Part shown: piece by piece, positions 18,475 to 27,820 of the stretch
How the letters are laid out: each line of letters begins with the position of its first letter
How positions within the stretch are numbered: position 1 is the stretch's first letter
NCBI GenBank assembly: GCA_030147505.1
Contig: JASBVG010000040.1
Coordinates: forward strand, 1 to 52,419
Length of the DNA stretch: 52,419 nt
From: Tardiphaga sp.
GTDB lineage: Bacteria > Pseudomonadota > Alphaproteobacteria > Rhizobiales > Xanthobacteraceae
Direction of reading: 5' to 3'
Notes under the pieces: generated by a model
What the model was told of the DNA's origin: nothing
The model's database searches: none
What the model saw: the letters and a program-made list of their open reading frames with translations, nothing else
Position numbers and translations under genes: made by a program

Positions 18475-19656
18475 TTACGCCTTCGCCAGCGCCGCGTCGA
18501 AATCCTCGATCAGATCGTCGCGATGTTCGAGGCCCGCGGAGAAGCGGACAAAACCTTCGGTAATCCCCAGTTCCAGCCGCGCTTCCAAGGGCAGGCGCTG
18601 ATGGGTCGTCGTAGCCGGATGTGTCACGAGGCTCTTCGCATCGCCGAGATTGTTCGAGATGCGCGCGACCTTCAGTGCGTTGAGCACACGGAACGCGGCT
18701 TCTTTGCCGCCCTTCACCTCGAAGCCGATCAGCGTCGAACCGGCGCGCATCTGCTTCTTGACGATCGCCGCCTGCGGATGGTCCTCGCGGCCCGGATAGA
18801 TCAATCGCGACACCTTCGGATGCTGCGCCAGCACATCGGCGACCGCCGTCGCGGTTTGTGTCTGCCGCTCGACGCGGATGGCCAGCGTCTCCAGCCCCTT
18901 CACCAGCGTCCACGCATTGAACGGCGAGATCGAGGGGCCGGTCTGGCGCAGATAGTTGTGAATGTGCTCGTCGATGAAGTCCTTCGACGACAGGATGATG
19001 CCGCCAAGGCAGCGTCCCTGCCCGTCGATATGCTTTGTCGCCGAATACACGACGACGTCCGCGCCAAGCGTGAGCGGGCTCTGCCAGATCGGCGTCGCAA
19101 ACACATTGTCCACGATCAGTCGCGCGCCACCGGCATGAGCGATCTCGGCGATGGCGCCGATGTCGAGCACATCCAGCGTCGGATTGGTCGGACTTTCCAG
19201 GAACAGCGACTTGGTGTTCGGCCTCATCGCCTTCTGCCATTGGTCGAGGTCGAGACCGTCGACGAGAGTGAATTCGATGCCGTAGCGCGGCAGCAATTCC
19301 TCGACCACGTAGCGGCACGAGCCGAACAGGGCCTTCGCAGCGACGACATGGTCACCCATGCGCAGCGGCGCGAGGATGGCGGTGGTGACAGCGGCCATGC
19401 CGGTGGCAGTGGCGCGCGCGGCTTCCGCGCCTTCGAGATCGATCATGCGGTTCTCGAACATCGCGGTGTTCGGGTTCGAGAAGCGCGAATAGATGAAGCC
19501 GGGATCTTCGCCCTTGAACCGCGCCTCGCAGGCCTCGGCGGTCTCATAGATGAAGCCCTGGGTCAGGAAGAGGGCCTCCGACGTCTCGTTGTACTGCGAG
19601 CGCAGGGCGCTGGAATGGACGAGGCGGGTTTCGGGACGGTAGGAATTCTCGGACAT
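18475..19656 (-). CDS. metZ: O-succinylhomoserine sulfhydrylase
   Basis: PLP-dependent enzyme that makes homocysteine from O-succinylhomoserine and sulfide in methionine synthesis. The 393-residue product has the Cys/Met metabolism fold type I pattern, with the PLP lysine in YSATKHIDGQGRCLGG, SNPNTAMFE and FLESPTNPTLDV. GGAGG before ATG 19656 fixes the start. The leader carries a SAM-II riboswitch and an intrinsic terminator, which fits control by S-adenosylmethionine and supports this call over cystathionine lyases of the same fold. Confidence 0.95.
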   Translation of the reverse strand: MSENSYRPETRLVHSSALRSQYNETSEALFLTQGFIYETAEACEARFKGEDPGFIYSRFSNPNTAMFENRMIDLEGAEAARATATGMAAVTTAILAPLRMGDHVVAAKALFGSCRYVVEELLPRYGIEFTLVDGLDLDQWQKAMRPNTKSLFLESPTNPTLDVLDIGAIAEIAHAGGARLIVDNVFATPIWQSPLTLGADVVVYSATKHIDGQGRCLGGIILSSKDFIDEHIHNYLRQTGPSISPFNAWTLVKGLETLAIRVERQTQTATAVADVLAQHPKVSRLIYPGREDHPQAAIVKKQMRAGSTLIGFEVKGGKEAAFRVLNALKVARISNNLGDAKSLVTHPATTTHQRLPLEARLELGITEGFVRFSAGLEHRDDLIEDFDAALAKA

Positions 19657-19689
19657 AGAACCTCCAACGTGCATGCCAGTGGCAGGCAC

Positions 19690-19725
19690 AAAAAAACCGG
19701 CCTGGACGGACGTCCACAAGCCGGG
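19690..19725 (-). terminator. Intrinsic terminator (attenuator) in the metZ leader
   Basis: On the minus strand CCGGC-TTG-TGGACG pairs with CGTCCA-G-GCCGG (eleven pairs with a small internal loop), followed by seven Ts. It lies between the SAM-II aptamer and the metZ ribosome-binding site, so the riboswitch probably acts on transcription elongation. Confidence 0.85.
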
Positions 19726-19751
19726 TTCACATGCTGGAAGGGCATGATCCG

Positions 19752-19811
19752 CGGCCTGTTTAGCGACTTATTTTACGTGGCTGCAAGCCGGCCGGCCCAA
19801 ATCACCACGGG
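19752..19811 (-). promoter_or_regulatory. SAM-II riboswitch aptamer upstream of metZ
   Basis: The minus-strand sequence matches the SAM-II consensus. P1 is CGTGG (19805-19809) with CCACG (19776-19780). The loop GATT (19800-19803) can pair with AGTC (19765-19768) to form the pseudoknot. The conserved blocks GGTGATTTG, GCTTGCAGCCACGTAAAA and AAGTCGCTAAA are present in order. SAM-II switches are typical of alphaproteobacterial metA, metX and metZ genes. Confidence 0.93.
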
Positions 19812-19924
19812 ATAACGACGTTCCTATTCCCGCTTGCCCTTTCCGTCAAGGCGGGCTTGAGATAGCCGGTAAAGTTGCGATTTTTCAGGGTATTGTCCCG
19901 GAAAGCGTACCGAAGGACCAGACC

Positions 19925-21031
19925 GTGACGTTCACCCTCGCCCCCGATGCCGATGGAATTCTGCCCGACAGCATGATCGAGGCGATGGCTGAGGCCGGGC
20001 TGATTCTGCCCGAATATGATTTCGTCGAAAGCCAGATCCAGCCCGCCAGCCTCGATCTCCGTCTCGGCCCCATCGCCTACCGCGTCCGCGCCAGCTTCCT
20101 GCCGGGGCCGAATGTCACGGTCGCCGAGCGTATCGACGAGTTGAAGCTGCACGAGATCGACCTCTCCGAGGGCGCGGTGCTGGAGACCAACTGCGTCTAT
20201 ATCGTGCCACTGCTGGAAAGCCTCGCGCTACCGCCAAACATCTTTGCCGCTGCCAATCCGAAGAGCTCCACCGGCCGCCTCGACGTGTTCACCCGCGTGA
20301 TCGCCGACGGCACGCGTCGTTTCGATGTGATCGGCGCCGGCTATCACGGCCCGCTCTACGCCGAAATCAGCCCCAAGACCTTTCCGGTGCTGCTGCGCGA
20401 GGGCTCGCGACTGTCACAGGTGCGCTTCCGCGTCGGCGATGCCGTGCTGGACACCGAGGCACTCGAAGAGCTGCATGCGCAAGACCCGCTTGTCGATTGT
20501 GATGATGCAGATCTAACGAACGGCCTTGCCGTCTCCGTCGATCTCTCCGGCGAAAACGCCTCCGGCTTCGTCGGCTACCGCGCCAAGCGCCATACCGGCG
20601 TCGTCGATGTCGATCGCCGCTCGGGCTATGCGGTGGAGGATTTCTGGGAGCCGATCCATGCGCGCCCGGATCGCACGCTGATCCTCGATCCCGGCGAGTT
20701 CTATATCCTCGCCTCCAAGGAAGCCGTCCAGGTGCCCCCGGACTACGCCGCGGAAATGGTCCCGTTCGATCCCTTGGTCGGCGAATTCCGTGTGCACTAC
20801 GCCGGCTTCTTCGATCCCGGCTTCGGCCACGACGGCGCCGGCGGCAAGGGCTCGCGCGCGGTGCTGGAAGTGCGTTCGCGCGAAGTGCCGTTCATCCTCG
20901 AACATGGCCAGATCGTCGGCCGCCTCGTCTATGAACGTATGCTTGACCGCCCGGATTCACTCTACGGCCAGCGCATCGGTTCCAACTATCAGGGTCAGAA
21001 CCTGAAGCTGTCGAAGCATTTCAAGGTTTGA
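19925..21031 (+). CDS. dcd: 2'-deoxycytidine 5'-triphosphate deaminase (long, two-domain form)
   Basis: Deaminates dCTP to dUTP for thymidylate synthesis. At 368 residues it is about twice the E. coli Dcd length and contains two dUTPase-like modules. The first (about 15-185) has QPASLDLRLG, PKSSTGRLDVFTRV and a GAGYHGPLYAEI strand. The second (about 205-365) has FYILASKEAVQVP, HYAGFFDPGFG and ILEHGQIVGRLVYE. This long form is normal in rhizobial relatives. GTG 19925 is the start. Its upstream region is shared with the divergent metZ leader. Confidence 0.92.
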   Translation: MTFTLAPDADGILPDSMIEAMAEAGLILPEYDFVESQIQPASLDLRLGPIAYRVRASFLPGPNVTVAERIDELKLHEIDLSEGAVLETNCVYIVPLLESLALPPNIFAAANPKSSTGRLDVFTRVIADGTRRFDVIGAGYHGPLYAEISPKTFPVLLREGSRLSQVRFRVGDAVLDTEALEELHAQDPLVDCDDADLTNGLAVSVDLSGENASGFVGYRAKRHTGVVDVDRRSGYAVEDFWEPIHARPDRTLILDPGEFYILASKEAVQVPPDYAAEMVPFDPLVGEFRVHYAGFFDPGFGHDGAGGKGSRAVLEVRSREVPFILEHGQIVGRLVYERMLDRPDSLYGQRIGSNYQGQNLKLSKHFKV

Positions 21032-21041
21032 TCACCCGACG

Positions 21042-21076
21042 AAAAAAGGCCCGCATGAGCATGCGGGCCAGGTTTT
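21042..21076 (-). terminator. Terminator for the outer-membrane gene, possibly bidirectional
   Basis: GGCCCGCAT-GAGC-ATGCGGGCC is a perfect nine-base-pair stem (21048-21069). Six As on its left give a U-run for the minus-strand gene. On the plus strand it is followed by AGGTTTTC, so it may also end dcd transcription. Confidence 0.85.
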
Positions 21077-21139
21077 CGGGAGTCCAAGTCATCACAGAGG
21101 AAGCAACGCCAGTCGTAACCGGCGCTGCTTGTCGCAAAC

Positions 21140-21799
21140 TTACTGAACGAAACCGCCGCCCAGATTGCCGAGGTTGAAGCGGTAGTTCAGACCGGCCTTG
21201 ATGGTGTGCTGGTCGTTCTTGAAGCTGCCGACGCCGCCCGGAGCGATGAAGTTGACGGTGCCGAAGTCGTAGTACTGATACTCGATCTTGCCCGACCAGT
21301 TCTGGGTGAACAGATATTCGAGACCGCCACCGACAGTGTAGCCATCGCGGCCGCCGTCGCCACCGAAGCCATTGCTGAAGCGGGTGTCAGCCCAGGCGTA
21401 ACCGCCCTTGGCGTACAGCAGGGTCGGCCCCCAGGTGTAGCCGAGACGGCCGGTCACCGAACCGAGGCCACGATTGTCGATGTTGCTGTTGGTCGAGAGG
21501 AAGCTGTAGTTGGCTTCCAGACCGAGCACCCAGTTCGGAGCGAACTGCATGTCGTAACCGCCCTGCACACCGCCCATGAACGTGCCGTCGCGGCTGCCGG
21601 CGAGAACGTTGTCCTCACCCGGGAAACCGCCACCGATGTGACCGCCGATGTAGAAACCGGTCCAGTTATAGATCGGCGTGGCGGGAGCGACATAAGCCGG
21701 CGCCTTGGTGTACGGACGAGCTGCCAGATCGGCAGCCGATGCCGGAGCAGCCAGCGCGACCATGGCAACGGCTGCGGTCGAAAGCAGATACTTCTTCAT
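21140..21799 (-). CDS. Outer-membrane beta-barrel protein (Omp25/RopB-like)
   Basis: A 219-residue protein with a clear signal peptide (to about residue 22, PASAAD), a short Pro/Ala/Tyr linker and an eight-stranded barrel of the Omp25/Omp31 type. Typical features are YNWTGFYIGGHIGGGF, LGLEANYSF, GRLGYTWG and GKIEYQYYDFG. The barrel strand GLNYRF is followed by a Gly-rich FVQ end rather than a terminal Phe. GAGGG precedes ATG 21799. A structural envelope role is likely. Confidence 0.92.
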   Translation of the reverse strand: MKKYLLSTAAVAMVALAAPASAADLAARPYTKAPAYVAPATPIYNWTGFYIGGHIGGGFPGEDNVLAGSRDGTFMGGVQGGYDMQFAPNWVLGLEANYSFLSTNSNIDNRGLGSVTGRLGYTWGPTLLYAKGGYAWADTRFSNGFGGDGGRDGYTVGGGLEYLFTQNWSGKIEYQYYDFGTVNFIAPGGVGSFKNDQHTIKAGLNYRFNLGNLGGGFVQ

Positions 21800-22077
21800 A
21801 GATAACCCTCTCAATCCCAAACTGGATTGCGGCGAACCTAGACGATTGCGCGGGGATTGCTGTCACAGACGTGCAACAATGCTTCAAACGAGTGTGGCGG
21901 GTTTTTCGCTCACGTCGCGCTTCTGACACATGCCCGCCTCATTCCGACGCCTCGGTGCGACCATTCGTTAGGAAACGTGCATAACAGCGGGTAAATCTCA
22001 ACCTCTGCAGCACGATAGCGAGATGTGCTACTGCTGCTTCAGCGGCACAATGACGCCGCCAGTGAGGATGTGAGGAA

Positions 22078-23634
22078 ATGAACGAGGCGATGGCCACCCT
22101 GACGGCAGCTGACGCATATGCGCCGCGTACCATCAAGCTGAATGCGCGCGACAATGTCGCGATCGTGGTGAATGATTTCGGACTGCCGGCGGGAACCCGG
22201 CTCCCCGATGGTCTCACGCTGCGCCAGTTCGTGCCGCAAGGCCACAAACTTGCGCTTGTCGAGATCGCGAAGGATCGACCCATCATCCGCTATGGCGAGA
22301 TCATCGGCTATGCGATCGATACAATCGCAGCCGGCGACTGGGTGGAAGAAGCGCGCATCCATATGCCCGACGCGCCAGAACTCGATCGCCTCGACATCGC
22401 AACAGCGATCCCCGCCGCGCAGGAGCCGTTGACCGGCTACACGTTCGAAGGCTTTCGCAATCCCGATGGTTCGGTGGGCGTGAAAAACATTCTCGCCATC
22501 AGCACGTCGGTGCAGTGTGTCGCCGGCACGCTCGAATTCGCGATCAAGAAGATCAAGACCGAAGTGTTGCCGCTTTATCCCAATGTCGATGACGTCGTCG
22601 CTGTTACCCATGGCTATGGCTGCGGCGTCGCCATCAATGCGCCCGACGCCTATATCCCGATCCGCACGCTGCAGAACATTGCGAAGAATCCGAATTTCGG
22701 TGGTGAAGTGATGGTGGTCGGCCTCGGCTGCGAGAAGCTCGCGCCCGAACGATTGCTGCCGAAGGACGATCCCGCCGGCATGATGCGTCTGCAGGACGAG
22801 GGCAATCAGAGCTTTGGCGACATGGTGGACACCATCGTCACCATGTCGGAAGCACGCCTCAAGATACTGAACCAACGCAAGCGCGAGACGGTGCCCGCTT
22901 CCGAACTCGTGATCGGTCTACAATGCGGCGGCAGTGATGCATTCTCCGGCGTCACCGCCAACCCCGCGCTCGGCTTTGCCAGCGATCTTCTCGTGCGTGC
23001 AGGCGCCACGGTGATGTTCTCCGAAGTCACCGAAGTGCGCGACGCGATCGAACTGCTCACACGCCGTGCCGCGAATGAGGATGTCGGCCGTGCACTGGTG
23101 CGCGAGATGGACTGGTACGACGCGTATCTGGCCCGCGGCGGCGCGGACCGCAGCGCCAACACCACGCCCGGCAACAAGAAAGGCGGCCTCGCCAATATCG
23201 TCGAGAAATCGCTCGGCTCGATCGTGAAGTCGGGATCATCGGCGATATCAGGCGTGATTGGCCCCGGCGAGCGCGCGACGACGAAGGGCCTGTTGTTTGC
23301 TGCGACTCCGGCGAGCGACTTCATCTGCGGCACACTCCAGCTCGCCGCCGGCATGCAAATGCAGATCTTCACCACCGGCCGTGGCACACCCTATGGCCTC
23401 GCACAGGCGCCGGTGATCAAGGTGTCGACGCGCACCGAGCTGGCAAAGCGCTGGTCAGACCTCATCGACTTCGACGCCGGCCGCATTGCGTCAGGCGAGA
23501 TGACCATCGAGGAGGCCGGCTGGGAGCTGTTCCAGCTCATCCTCGACGTCGCCAGCGGCCGCAAGCAGGTGTGGGCGGACAAATGGGGTCTGCACAACGA
23601 TCTGGTGCTGTTCAACCCCGCACCGGTGACGTGA
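22078..23634 (+). CDS. garD: Galactarate dehydratase
   Basis: Dehydrates galactarate to 5-keto-4-deoxy-glucarate in the cytoplasm. The 518-residue protein has an N-terminal SAF-like UxaA domain (about 15-110) and the large UxaA C-terminal domain. The C-terminal half is close to E. coli GarD over [46 protein letters not shown] and the exact ending [10 protein letters not shown]. This separates it from altronate dehydratase. No other galactarate genes are visible in the window. Confidence 0.93.
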   Translation: MNEAMATLTAADAYAPRTIKLNARDNVAIVVNDFGLPAGTRLPDGLTLRQFVPQGHKLALVEIAKDRPIIRYGEIIGYAIDTIAAGDWVEEARIHMPDAPELDRLDIATAIPAAQEPLTGYTFEGFRNPDGSVGVKNILAISTSVQCVAGTLEFAIKKIKTEVLPLYPNVDDVVAVTHGYGCGVAINAPDAYIPIRTLQNIAKNPNFGGEVMVVGLGCEKLAPERLLPKDDPAGMMRLQDEGNQSFGDMVDTIVTMSEARLKILNQRKRETVPASELVIGLQCGGSDAFSGVTANPALGFASDLLVRAGATVMFSEVTEVRDAIELLTRRAANEDVGRALVREMDWYDAYLARGGADRSANTTPGNKKGGLANIVEKSLGSIVKSGSSAISGVIGPGERATTKGLLFAATPASDFICGTLQLAAGMQMQIFTTGRGTPYGLAQAPVIKVSTRTELAKRWSDLIDFDAGRIASGEMTIEEAGWELFQLILDVASGRKQVWADKWGLHNDLVLFNPAPVT

Positions 23635-23654
23635 GGAAGCGCTAGAACGCTGTC

Positions 23655-23730
23655 ATGGCCGGGCCTGACCCGGCCATCCATCTTTATTGCGATGACGGCA
23701 GTAAGTTGGATGCCGGGTCAAGCCCGGGCA
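23655..23730. repeat. Pair of GC-rich palindromes after garD
   Basis: ATGGCCGGG-CCTGA-CCCGGCCAT (23655-23677) is a perfect stem-loop. A second, imperfect one, TGCCGGG-TCAAG-CCCGGGCA, lies at 23711-23730. Both belong to the dispersed CCGGGTCA/TGACCCGG palindrome type common in this bacterial group. They lie between the convergent garD and the PQQ-type dehydrogenase gene. Confidence 0.65.
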
Positions 23731-23743
23731 CGACAGAGTCTAA

Positions 23744-25078
23744 TTACAACGACGCCGCCTTCGCGCCCGACGGCGCTACGCGCCAGACCACATTGCCAAC
23801 GTCATCCGCCACCAGTAGCGCTCCCTTGTTGTCGAGACGCACACCGACAGGACGCCCTTGGGCTTCGCCTTTCTCATTCAGGAAGCCGGTCAGCACATCC
23901 TGCGGCTTGCCGGATGGCTTGCCATCGGTGAACGGCACGAAGATCACCTTGTAGCCACTCTGCGGCTTGCGATTCCACGAACCGTGCTGGCCGATGAAGG
24001 CCCCGTTCTTCATGTTCTCGGCAAACAGATCGCCTGTATTGAAAACAAGCCCGAGCGAGGCCGTATGTGCGCCGAGCGCATAGTCGGGAACGATCGCCCT
24101 GGCCACCAGTTCCGGCTTCGGCGGCTGTATGCGAACATCCACATGCTGGCCGTAATAGCTGTAGGGCCAGCCATAGAAGCCGCCATCCTTCACCGATGTC
24201 ATGTAATCCGGCACGAGATCGCTGCCGATTTCGTCACGTTCGTTGACCACCACCCATAGCGCGCCGCTCTGTGGATTCCAGGCCGGACCATTGGGATTGC
24301 GCAAGCCTGAAGCAAACAGCCGCGACGTACCATTGATGCGATCGATCTCGAGAATCGCGGCTCGATCCTTTTCGATGTCCATGCCGTTCTCGCCGACATT
24401 GCTGTTCGAGCCCACAGTCGCATAAAGCTTGCTGCCGTCGGCACTCGCGGTGAGATCTTTTGTCCAGTGATGATTGAGACCGGCCGGCAGATCGACGACT
24501 TTGGTCGCGGCTGCTGTGATCCGCGTATCGCCTTCCTTGTACGGGAATGCCACCACCGCATCGGCATTGGCCACATAGAAGCGATCGCCCACCAGCACCA
24601 TGCCAAAGGGCGAGTTCAACCCTTCCAGGAACGGCGCCTTCATCTCGGCCACCCCATCGCCGTCCGCATCGCGCAGCAGCGTGATGCGATTGGCCGATGG
24701 CGTACGCGCGCCGGCATAGCCCATCACCTTGGTCATGACGAAACCGCGAATGCTGAAGCCGCTATCCGGCTTCGCCGGGGCATTGCTCTCAGCCACCAGC
24801 ACGTCACCATTCGGCAGCGTGTAAACCGTGCGCGGATGGTCGAGGCCGCTGGCAAAGGCAGTGACAACCATACCCTCCGCCGCTTTCGGCTTTGCGCCAT
24901 CCTGCCAACCCACCGCCTTGGAGACATTCACTGTCGGCAACAGCGTCTTGTTCGGCTCGACAAGCTTTGGGGTCGGTCCGAAATCTTCGCCCGAAGCGAT
25001 GGTCGACTTCTCGTTACAGCCGGCGAGCGGCAGCGCCACGATGAGAAGAACGGTCGAGAGCAGGACTTTTTGGCGCAT
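23744..25078 (-). CDS. PQQ-type sugar dehydrogenase-like lipoprotein (sorbosone dehydrogenase family)
   Basis: A 444-residue lipoprotein with lipobox LAGC (C21) and a six-bladed beta-propeller like soluble glucose and L-sorbosone dehydrogenases. Family landmarks are FASGLDHPRTVYTLPNGDVLVAES, LNHHWTKDL, SGLRNPNG and GFYGWPYSYYGQH. These enzymes oxidise aldoses in the periplasm using PQQ; PQQ use here is inferred from the family. AAAGGAA precedes ATG 25078. Confidence 0.87.
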   Translation of the reverse strand: MRQKVLLSTVLLIVALPLAGCNEKSTIASGEDFGPTPKLVEPNKTLLPTVNVSKAVGWQDGAKPKAAEGMVVTAFASGLDHPRTVYTLPNGDVLVAESNAPAKPDSGFSIRGFVMTKVMGYAGARTPSANRITLLRDADGDGVAEMKAPFLEGLNSPFGMVLVGDRFYVANADAVVAFPYKEGDTRITAAATKVVDLPAGLNHHWTKDLTASADGSKLYATVGSNSNVGENGMDIEKDRAAILEIDRINGTSRLFASGLRNPNGPAWNPQSGALWVVVNERDEIGSDLVPDYMTSVKDGGFYGWPYSYYGQHVDVRIQPPKPELVARAIVPDYALGAHTASLGLVFNTGDLFAENMKNGAFIGQHGSWNRKPQSGYKVIFVPFTDGKPSGKPQDVLTGFLNEKGEAQGRPVGVRLDNKGALLVADDVGNVVWRVAPSGAKAASL

Positions 25079-25207
25079 GGAATTTCCTTTTGATGACGGA
25101 ACCTAACGTGCGCGATGCAGAACCGTTCGGTCTCCCTGCATGAAATTCATGTGAAGCGGCGTCACATTGCGAATATGGTCGTCGCCAACGACAATTAGGG
25201 GGAAGCG

Positions 25208-26251
25208 ATGACCGGAGCCAATGACGAAGCCGCATGGAAACGCTGGCGCAGCGTTGCCGATCTCTATCACGCCACCTTTACCGGCCTGACCCTCACCGTC
25301 GTCACACGACGCGGTCCCGTCGATGCTGCGGAATTCATGTTCCGCATCTTCCGCCGCCAGCAGCAAGAGCGTTTCATCGCCGGGCTGGACAAACTCGGTC
25401 TCTCGCATCTGCCACCCGCAGTCGCAGCTGCGCAATATCACTATCTTTCCAACTGGATTGGCGGCGTCTCGGTCGAATACATGTATGAGAACGACCGCAA
25501 GGCATGGATCCGTTATCCGCCGCCACGCTGGATCTGGCGCGGCACCGCGATCTGCGGCATTCCCGGCGAAGTCTCGCGCGCGATGCTGCGCGGCTGGCAC
25601 GCCAACAACGGTGTCGCGCTCGGCAATCTCAAGCTCGGCTTTGTCTGCACCAAGCAGAGCGTCGATGGGCAGGACGGACTCGAAGGCTATTATTGCGAAT
25701 ACGACCGGGATCTCGATGTCGATCAGCGCCTCGTCTTCGCCCGGCATCTCGAAGCGCCGCCATTCGATCCGGCTAAAGCGCCCGCGCTGCCGGTCGATAG
25801 CTGGCCGAGGCCGCGTCTCGAACGCGCCTATCGCAATTACGCCATGGAATACGTGCGCACCGCCGCACCGGTTGCGGTGCAACTGTTCGGCCCCAATGAC
25901 GCCGGCTATCTGCTGCGCCTCACCGGTAAGCTGATCGGCATGCAATATTACGACGAGGTCGCTGCGAGCTTCGGCATGGCGCGCGGCGATGCCAAGACTT
26001 TCGCGGAATTCTTCACAGCACTACTCGCTGCTCAGGACGACGAATTCACCGTCGATCGATCCGCAAGCGCCGTTGCAATCCGGCAGACAACCTGGAAGCT
26101 GATGGACGGCGTGGCCGACGCGCATCCTGCCTGCGCGGATGTTCTGCTCGGCCTGATCGAAGGCCTCGCCGCCGGCTGCGGGCGCGACATTCCCATCACC
26201 ATGACCGCAGAGCGGAACGGTGCGCAGCCGTTCACCTGGACCATCGGTTGA
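25208..26251 (+). CDS. Conserved hypothetical protein, 347 residues
   Basis: I do not recognise a named family. It is cytoplasmic-looking, with no signal or membrane segment. It is mixed alpha/beta with aromatic-rich stretches (YHYLSNWIGG, ENDRKAWIRYPPPRWIW) and a conserved-looking CGIPGEVSRAMLRGWHANNG. There is an acidic, Cys-containing strand around residue 160 and a largely helical C-terminal half from about 200. AGGGGGAA before ATG 25208 and normal codon use support a real gene. It is divergent from the PQQ-type dehydrogenase gene. Confidence 0.8.
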   Translation: MTGANDEAAWKRWRSVADLYHATFTGLTLTVVTRRGPVDAAEFMFRIFRRQQQERFIAGLDKLGLSHLPPAVAAAQYHYLSNWIGGVSVEYMYENDRKAWIRYPPPRWIWRGTAICGIPGEVSRAMLRGWHANNGVALGNLKLGFVCTKQSVDGQDGLEGYYCEYDRDLDVDQRLVFARHLEAPPFDPAKAPALPVDSWPRPRLERAYRNYAMEYVRTAAPVAVQLFGPNDAGYLLRLTGKLIGMQYYDEVAASFGMARGDAKTFAEFFTALLAAQDDEFTVDRSASAVAIRQTTWKLMDGVADAHPACADVLLGLIEGLAAGCGRDIPITMTAERNGAQPFTWTIG

Positions 26252-26374
26252 GTCGTCGCATACTGCAGTGCAATTCGAACAGCGCCCATGCACCGGGCGC
26301 GTATGGCACTTGCCGCGAACGGTGCTAGGACAGACTGTGTCCGGCGTTCAAGACCGGACGGTCAGGGAGACTGC

Positions 26375-27820
26375 ATGTCCGAGGTCGCGCTCGCCGAACG
26401 CCCGTTGGTCGATGGCGAGAAACAGCCGCTTCCCGAACTGACCGCTCCCGCCCGGAACCCGCTGCTCGATCACGCGATCCTGCCGACCCTGCTGCGCCTC
26501 GCCTGGCCGAATGTCGTAGCGCTGTCGGCCGGCACTGTCGTGGTCATCTTCGAGACCACCTATATCGGCCGCCTCGGCACCGAGGCGCTGGCGGCGATGG
26601 CGCTGGTGTTTCCGTTCGTGATGCTGACGATGACCATGTCCGGCGGCGCCATGGGCGGCGGCGTGTCCTCGGCCATTGCACGCGCGCTCGGTGCCGGCGA
26701 CCGCGAGCGCGCCGATACGCTGGCAGGTCACGCCCTCCTCATCGCCATCTGCTTCGGCCTGACTTTCACCGTCGCCATGCTGACCTTCGGATCGACCCTG
26801 CTGCAACTGCTCGGCGGCCGCGGCAATGTGCTGAGCCAGGCGCTGGCCTACATCACCATCTTCTTCGCCGGCGGCGTCATTCCGTGGCTGATGAACACCT
26901 TTGCAGCGATCCTGCGCGGCACCGGCAACATGAAGATGCCCTCCGCCATGCAGACCACATCGGCGGGATTGCAGATCGTGCTCGGCGGCACGCTCGGCCT
27001 TGGCCTCGGCCCGGTTCCGCAACTGGGCATGGCCGGCGTGGCAGCGGGGACGCTGACCGCCTTCGCCTTTGGCGCGGGCGTCATGGGATGGTATGTGTTT
27101 TCCGGCCGCGCCCGGGTACGGCCGATGCTGAAGGGTTTCCGGATTCAGCGCGGCATGTTCTTCGACATCCTCAAGGTCGGCGCCATCGCATGTTTCAACC
27201 CGTTGCAGGGCGTGCTGACCCTTCTGATTTTCACGCACATGCTCGCGCATTACGGCACCGAGGTGCTGGCCGGCTATGGCATCGGCGCACGGCTTGAATT
27301 CATGCTGACGACGCTGGCCTTCGCCGTAGGCATCGCCTCGGTGCCGGCTGTCGGCATGGCCATCGGTGCCGGTCGCGTCGATCGCGCACGGCGTATTGCC
27401 TGGACCGGCTGTGCATTGGCTTTCGTCGTCGTCGGCCTGCTCGGCACGCTCCTCGCGATCTTCCCTCATGTCTGGGTCAATCTGTTCACCGACGACCCCG
27501 GCGTGCGCATGGCCAGCCGTACCTATCTCGCCACCTGCGCGCCCCTGTATGCGTTCCTCGGCCTCGCGACGGTCTCGTACTTCTCGTCGCAGGGCGCCGC
27601 AAAGGTGCTCGGCCCCGTGCTGGCACAGACCGCGCGTCTCGGTTTCGTCTGCATCGGCGGCTGGTACCTGCTGTCGATCGATGCCGCGGCCACCAGCTTC
27701 TTCTGGCTCGCTGCGGCATCCATGGTGCTGCTCGGCGTGCTCTCCGTGCTCAGCGTGATGCTGACGCGCTGGGGACCGAAATCCGGACCTGTGCCCGAAA
27801 TCCGGCCGGCGCTGTCCTAG
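26375..27820 (+). CDS. MATE-family efflux transporter
   Basis: A 481-residue inner-membrane antiporter with twelve predicted helices that extrudes drugs or cationic metabolites using a sodium or proton gradient. MATE hallmarks include LAWPNVVALSAGTVV, DRERADTL after the third helix, GVIPWLMNTFAAILRGTGN and a matching second half with IASVPAVGMAIGAGRVDRAR. ATG 26375 is preceded by AGGGAGA. It ends directly against the stop of the convergent SRPBCC gene with no spacer. Confidence 0.93.
   Translation: MSEVALAERPLVDGEKQPLPELTAPARNPLLDHAILPTLLRLAWPNVVALSAGTVVVIFETTYIGRLGTEALAAMALVFPFVMLTMTMSGGAMGGGVSSAIARALGAGDRERADTLAGHALLIAICFGLTFTVAMLTFGSTLLQLLGGRGNVLSQALAYITIFFAGGVIPWLMNTFAAILRGTGNMKMPSAMQTTSAGLQIVLGGTLGLGLGPVPQLGMAGVAAGTLTAFAFGAGVMGWYVFSGRARVRPMLKGFRIQRGMFFDILKVGAIACFNPLQGVLTLLIFTHMLAHYGTEVLAGYGIGARLEFMLTTLAFAVGIASVPAVGMAIGAGRVDRARRIAWTGCALAFVVVGLLGTLLAIFPHVWVNLFTDDPGVRMASRTYLATCAPLYAFLGLATVSYFSSQGAAKVLGPVLAQTARLGFVCIGGWYLLSIDAAATSFFWLAAASMVLLGVLSVLSVMLTRWGPKSGPVPEIRPALS

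Noticed and set aside
18259..19815. A 518-codon open frame on the plus strand covering metZ and its leader
   Set aside because: It is antisense to a well-conserved enzyme and a riboswitch, and it has no recognisable domain.
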